From the NCBI GenBank assembly GCA_030704615.1, contig CM060734.1, positions 8,928,001 to 8,992,000 of the forward strand: a DNA stretch of 64,000 nucleotides, given 5' to 3'. Made by a program: the position numbers and the translations under genes. Positions 60,801 through 64,000 of this stretch are shown here, piece by piece; the stretch's first letter is position 1; every line of letters starts with the position of its first letter. The stretch is from Takakia lepidozioides (Eukaryota; Streptophyta; Takakiopsida; Takakiales; Takakiaceae). Below the pieces are notes generated by a model. It did no database searches, was not told the DNA's origin, and worked only from the letters and a program-made list of their open reading frames with translations.

Positions 60801-63767
60801 CTCCTTACTCAATTGTGGTACTTGAAGGGCATGCATCTGCAATCTTCTGTCATACTTTCAGATTTGCGAATTTGCGTGGCTTTGAGGGATCTCTGGGGGC
60901 TCTGAATGTGCTGTCCAGCAACATTGCGTTGACCATGGTCCTGGTTTCACTTACCTATATCTGGGTATCCCATACTAGCGTTTTATTGCATGTGAATGGG
61001 GGTGAATGGACAGGAAAATCAGCCTTGCGTCAACGCAATGTTGATGAGACGCAGACTATGTACCTTTTCCTCTGGTTTGGGGCAGTTCAAATCCAGATCC
61101 AATTCTTTCAACTTGAACATAACAATGTTTGGAGTCTATTTCAAATGCTATTTTCAGCTTTCACTATGCCAACAAACAGACTTGCGTTGACGCAAGGTTG
61201 TTTGGCGGTATGGATTGATGGAAATGTCCCTGTGCATCCCCCAACTTCCATGCAATTGTAGGAGACTTTCGATTATCAGATATATTATCAATGTTTGTTT
61301 CAACAGAGGAATTCAGCATTGCGCCAACGCAATGTTGAATATCCATAGCAGTACATAGTCAGATGGTGGTTTTCAGGCATTGTTCCCATTTCATCTATGT
61401 GTGAAAACAACATTGCGTTGACGCAATGTTGTATTGCACTTGTCAGTCGTTGTCTCTATCAATACAGCGTAACCACTAGGTGTTTCCCATTTCTGCTCGA
61501 ATCAACATTGCGTCAACGCAAGGTTGATTCTGGACAGCAAAAGTTGATTACCAGGTGTTCCCTTCCTTTATTTCAATATCTTCTTCTGAATGTCTGTTCT
61601 TTTCCATTTTCCGATTGACTGACTGTCTGGGTTTTTGGTGTTTGATTTAGGTATATGTATCATATCCTCATACCGGGAAAGTACCTTAGCGATGACCCAG
61701 ACTTCATCTATTCATGGGCTGACCCCTCCAATGAGAAGACAATGTACACGGCTGGTATTGCCAGAGACTGGAGCAGGGCGCACTTCAGAGACTGTGGGTG
61801 GTACCTCGACCTGCCAAAACAGGACACACCATTCGATGAAGTTGTTTTGAGAAACCTGAACGACAATGCCGCAGCGATTGCCCCATTGGCAGACAAAGAC
61901 ATTCAGGACAGAATCATTTCTACTCTGGCTGCAAAAGAGCCCGAGAGAACTGCCACTCCAAAACGAAAGGGGAAGACTGTCGGGGATCCTAAGGGGAAGG
62001 GGAAAAGTGCAGCTCCTAAGGACAGGGACCGTCAGAGGTTCCTGTCAGAGAGCCTTCTCCCGCAAGGAGGGATAGGAGAACATCAAAGTCGAGGGAGCAG
62101 CCTTACGAGGCGAGAGAACATCCCTCCAGGGTTTTGGGCCAGTTCAATCGTAGGGTGCTGAATGAAAGTTTTCTTGCAATGATGGAGTCCAGGAAGTCCA
62201 CATTCAAAGGGGTGCCCTCGAAATCATGGGACATGCTTGTTTCGTTCCTCACTCAGGTAAACACTTGTGTCTAAACTGTTGTATGAATAATTGTGTTTTG
62301 GCATCTTGTTGTGGCTTTTCCAGGGGATTGATCTCCTGCTCGATTTGGATTGGGCTTCTTACACTGTCTCCTGTTTTTCCCTGTAGGTGACAAAAAAACC
62401 GGAATGGGTGAATGGAGTTCAGCAGGCATACGCGACTGACCTTGTGGTGCTGGACATTCCTGACGGTTATCCTGTCCCTGATGTGTTCCCTTCCAATTCG
62501 ACCCCGACTTGGAACAAATCGGATTCTCGTTATTGGCAGTGGGCTTTCTCGTTCAGCAACAAATTCCTTTCGGACTCGGGGGCTCTTCTTCTCATGCAGT
62601 CAAAGGACATGTCGGCTCGAAGAACTCTTTTCAGCTACATGAAAGCCTCCGGGTTTCGTGTCATCAAAACTTGGACATGCATCAATACTCTGCCTCTTAC
62701 GAAGGGCGAGTTCCCGGGGCAGAAAGTGAGTTGGTTCCTTTCAATTCATGTTTCGTTGTTTTTTCGGTAAATAAAAATGCTGGGTTATGCCTTCTGTCTC
62801 ATGCTCTCTTCCTCATTGTTGACAGACACGGGTGTTCGAAGCTTTGTGCCTGGTGAGGCGGAAGGACACTCTTCCTCCTGGTGTTGCTGAGTTCCAGATG
62901 AGGGACCTTGCAGCTCATATTGACCCCACCTGCGAGCCTATGGAGGATGATGTTCTCTTCAATTACGTGGACTCGGGTCGAACTATGAAAAGGTCGATTG
63001 GTGTCCCTTGGAGAGGTGCACGGGAGAAATCTCCAGCTTTCATGCAGACTTTGGTGGAGACATGCAGCCGTCATGGTGGACGAGTGGTCGACTTGTCTAT
63101 GGGCACAGGTGGGGCACTTTACATTGTGATTGACATATGGGCAGTAACCTTAGGGAAACCCTGTTTTCATTTCTCGTTCTTCTTGGATTTGCAGGAGCAT
63201 GTTTTCATGCTTGCAAGAGCGCCGGAAGGCACTTCTTCGGCATGGAAGCTGATACGGAGCTCTTCTCGAGCGAGCTTCGTCAGCTTGAGTCGGACACTAC
63301 TTCTACCCCATCCAAAGAGGGACTTCTGGAGGAGCCCGAAGCGCCTGACGAGGATCTGGACGTTGACTCCGATTTTGAGTGTGAGTAAGTTCTTCTGTAG
63401 TCGTTCAAAATATGTGGCATTTCCTTGTGTCGTTCCCGTTCGAAAAAATTGCGTAACATTGTCTATATCTGGATGTTAACATCTGCCACCATTTCTCTTG
63501 TTCCTTTCCAGAGTTCTGCACCAGTCATTGAATCAGCAGACACCTTTCGGATTCCAAGGATACTACATGTCCCCGAGTCCCCCTAGATCCAACCGCTTGC
63601 CGGTTTACGCGGAAGCTTGCGCACGGGTGTTATCCGAACAAACACTGTATTCGCATCTCCATAAAGGTCGTGGAAAAAAAAAACGTCATGTATGTGCTGC
63701 TGTATTCATAGATGATATTGCTATTAACTCTGGCAGTGGTTCCTCTGAAACCTCCAATATTTCTTGA
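57844..63767 (+). CDS. ParB-like domain / beta-class DNA methyltransferase fusion, ten exons (one unresolved frame offset)
   Basis: Exons: 57844-58293, 59051-59649, 59724-59913, 60032-60475, 60570-60793, 61651-62256, 62387-62725, 62826-63108, 63195-63384 and 63512-63767, all GT-AG, about 1,190 aa. Exon 1 is basic (RRRRTLYFTSNKERARAKE); it opens with GTG, so the true start may be upstream. Residues about 205-345 look like ParB/sulfiredoxin: LVIPLCRMISMPAVRP, then a GY-KGSAVFYVS strand, then FVWDGNHRLLAW (DGNHR about 301-305). A long helical middle follows (exons 3-5) and a Lys-rich linker (exon 6). The C-terminal methyltransferase has a motif IV-like LVVLDIPDGYP (about 860) before motif I VVDLSMGTGGACFHACKSAG with FFGMEAD (about 1,040), the order of beta-class N4/N6 enzymes. 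LDIPDGY replaces the usual DPPY. In exon 6 the frame must slip by -1 between about 62,015 and 62,160; copy 1 has the same offset. Confidence 0.85.
58373..61528. repeat. Palindrome family B, ACCTTGCGTYRACGCAAGGT, 11 copies in introns 1 and 5
   Basis: Intron 1: 58,373, 58,491, 58,691, 58,778, 58,895 (half) and 58,977. Intron 5: 61,018, 61,175, 61,311, 61,407 and 61,501. The first two lie in a duplicated segment of about 118 bp. The second sits in a 56 bp near-perfect palindrome (58,475-58,530) with arms from GCATTGAGGT to ACCTCAATGC. At 61,311 and 61,407 both arms change together (CATTGCG with CGCAATG in place of CCTTGCG with CGCAAGG). Confidence 0.9.
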
Positions 63768-64000
63768 CGGTTCAAGTACTGAGGCTGAATAAATTGTGTT
63801 TTGGCTTTGCTTCCATCCCATACTGTTTTTCAAGTTCTCTGCGCGTTCCCGTAAGTACAGTTAGGGATTGCCTACGGTATTTCTTCGGAGTGCGGAATTG
63901 AAAAATGTTTGTGTGTTGGAGTGAATGTACTGCTTTGCCAAAAAAACATTTTTTCTTTTCAGATTCAGTTCTGTAGTGGGCGATCTCCTCATTCCAAAGT
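63768..64000. other. 3' flank of the ParB-methyltransferase gene, still inside element copy 2
   Basis: Presumed 3' UTR and start of the right subterminal region. No element end is visible before the window stops. Confidence 0.5.

Larger units (their letters stand above)
53025..64000. mobile_element. Mutator-like element copy 2 with divergent transposase and ParB-methyltransferase genes (right end outside the window)
   Basis: The left end ACGACGCTACCGCGTGAGCC matches the inverted right end of copy 1. A subterminal block of GTGAGC, GCTCAC and TGACGTGG motifs follows to about 53,170. The transposase runs leftward (57,182 to 53,677) and the ParB-methyltransferase rightward (57,844 to 63,767), the same head-to-head order as copy 1. 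By analogy with copy 1 (733 bp from the methyltransferase stop to the end) the right end should lie near 64.5 kb. This copy is the better preserved. Confidence 0.82.

Noticed and set aside
58373-61528. CRISPR array, because of repeated palindromic units
   Set aside because: The units lie in introns of a eukaryotic gene, spacing is irregular, repeats vary and there are no Cas genes. They are dispersed palindromes, not a CRISPR.
61970-62010. Programmed -1 ribosomal frameshift at A-AAG-GGG in exon 6
   Set aside because: The -1 frame meets TAA codons after this heptamer and before the conserved downstream frame, so slippage there could not make the full protein.
57844-63767. Bacterial or phage contamination as the source of the ParB-methyltransferase
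   Set aside because: The coding sequence is split by nine GT-AG introns with conserved positions in a second copy, and it sits in a eukaryotic transposon.

Overview
This window is nuclear DNA from a plant, most likely a non-seed land plant (lycophyte, fern or bryophyte grade). It has intron-rich genes with GT-AG introns, a plant-type NOT2/VIP2 gene, a plastid-targeted membrane protein and the wreck of a DYW-class PPR editing factor. Most of the rest is mobile DNA: LINE fragments, tRNA-derived SINEs, foldback elements and Mutator-like elements. The species cannot be fixed from the sequence alone.

Layout. 0.2-6.7 kb, minus strand: nine coding exons of the CCR4-NOT subunit NOT2; the last exons lie off the left edge. 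9.4-10.5 kb, minus: a two-exon gene for a predicted plastid membrane protein of unknown function. 11.4-17.1 kb: a LINE scrap and a frameshifted PPR pseudogene. 17.1-28.6 kb: a 1.17 kb inverted-repeat element with a 7 bp target duplication, an array of hairpins, two SINEs, a decayed kinase-like gene, an unidentified decayed ORF, a LINE endonuclease fragment and GC-rich tandem repeats. 29.0-33.6 kb: a RING-H2-like ORF and a truncated transposase remnant, both set among many copies of a TATAGTC...GACTATA palindrome. 34-51 kb: a foldback element with arms of about 2 kb, split by an 11.6 kb element (36,174-47,790). 53.0 kb to the right edge: a second, better preserved copy of that element, inserted in another LINE.

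The main result is this mobile element family. Copies 1 and 2 each carry two divergent genes, head to head. One is a two-exon Mutator-like transposase of about 1,136 aa with a WRKY/GCM1-type zinc region, a DDE core and a C-terminal SWIM finger. The other is a ten-exon gene of about 1,190 aa with a ParB-like domain (DGNHR motif) near the N terminus and a beta-class N4/N6 DNA methyltransferase-like domain at the C terminus. In both copies introns 1 and 5 of the ParB-methyltransferase gene are filled with about 20-24 bp palindromes. The arm sequence differs completely between copies, but the position, symmetry and central CGTYRACG are kept. Copy 1 is a pseudogene in both genes. In copy 2 the transposase is fully open, and the methyltransferase is open apart from one frame offset in exon 6 that copy 1 shares. 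A third, older transposase remnant at 31.9-33.1 kb sits among its own palindrome family. A plausible reading is that each lineage encodes a protein that recognises, and perhaps methylates, its own palindromes; this is inference.
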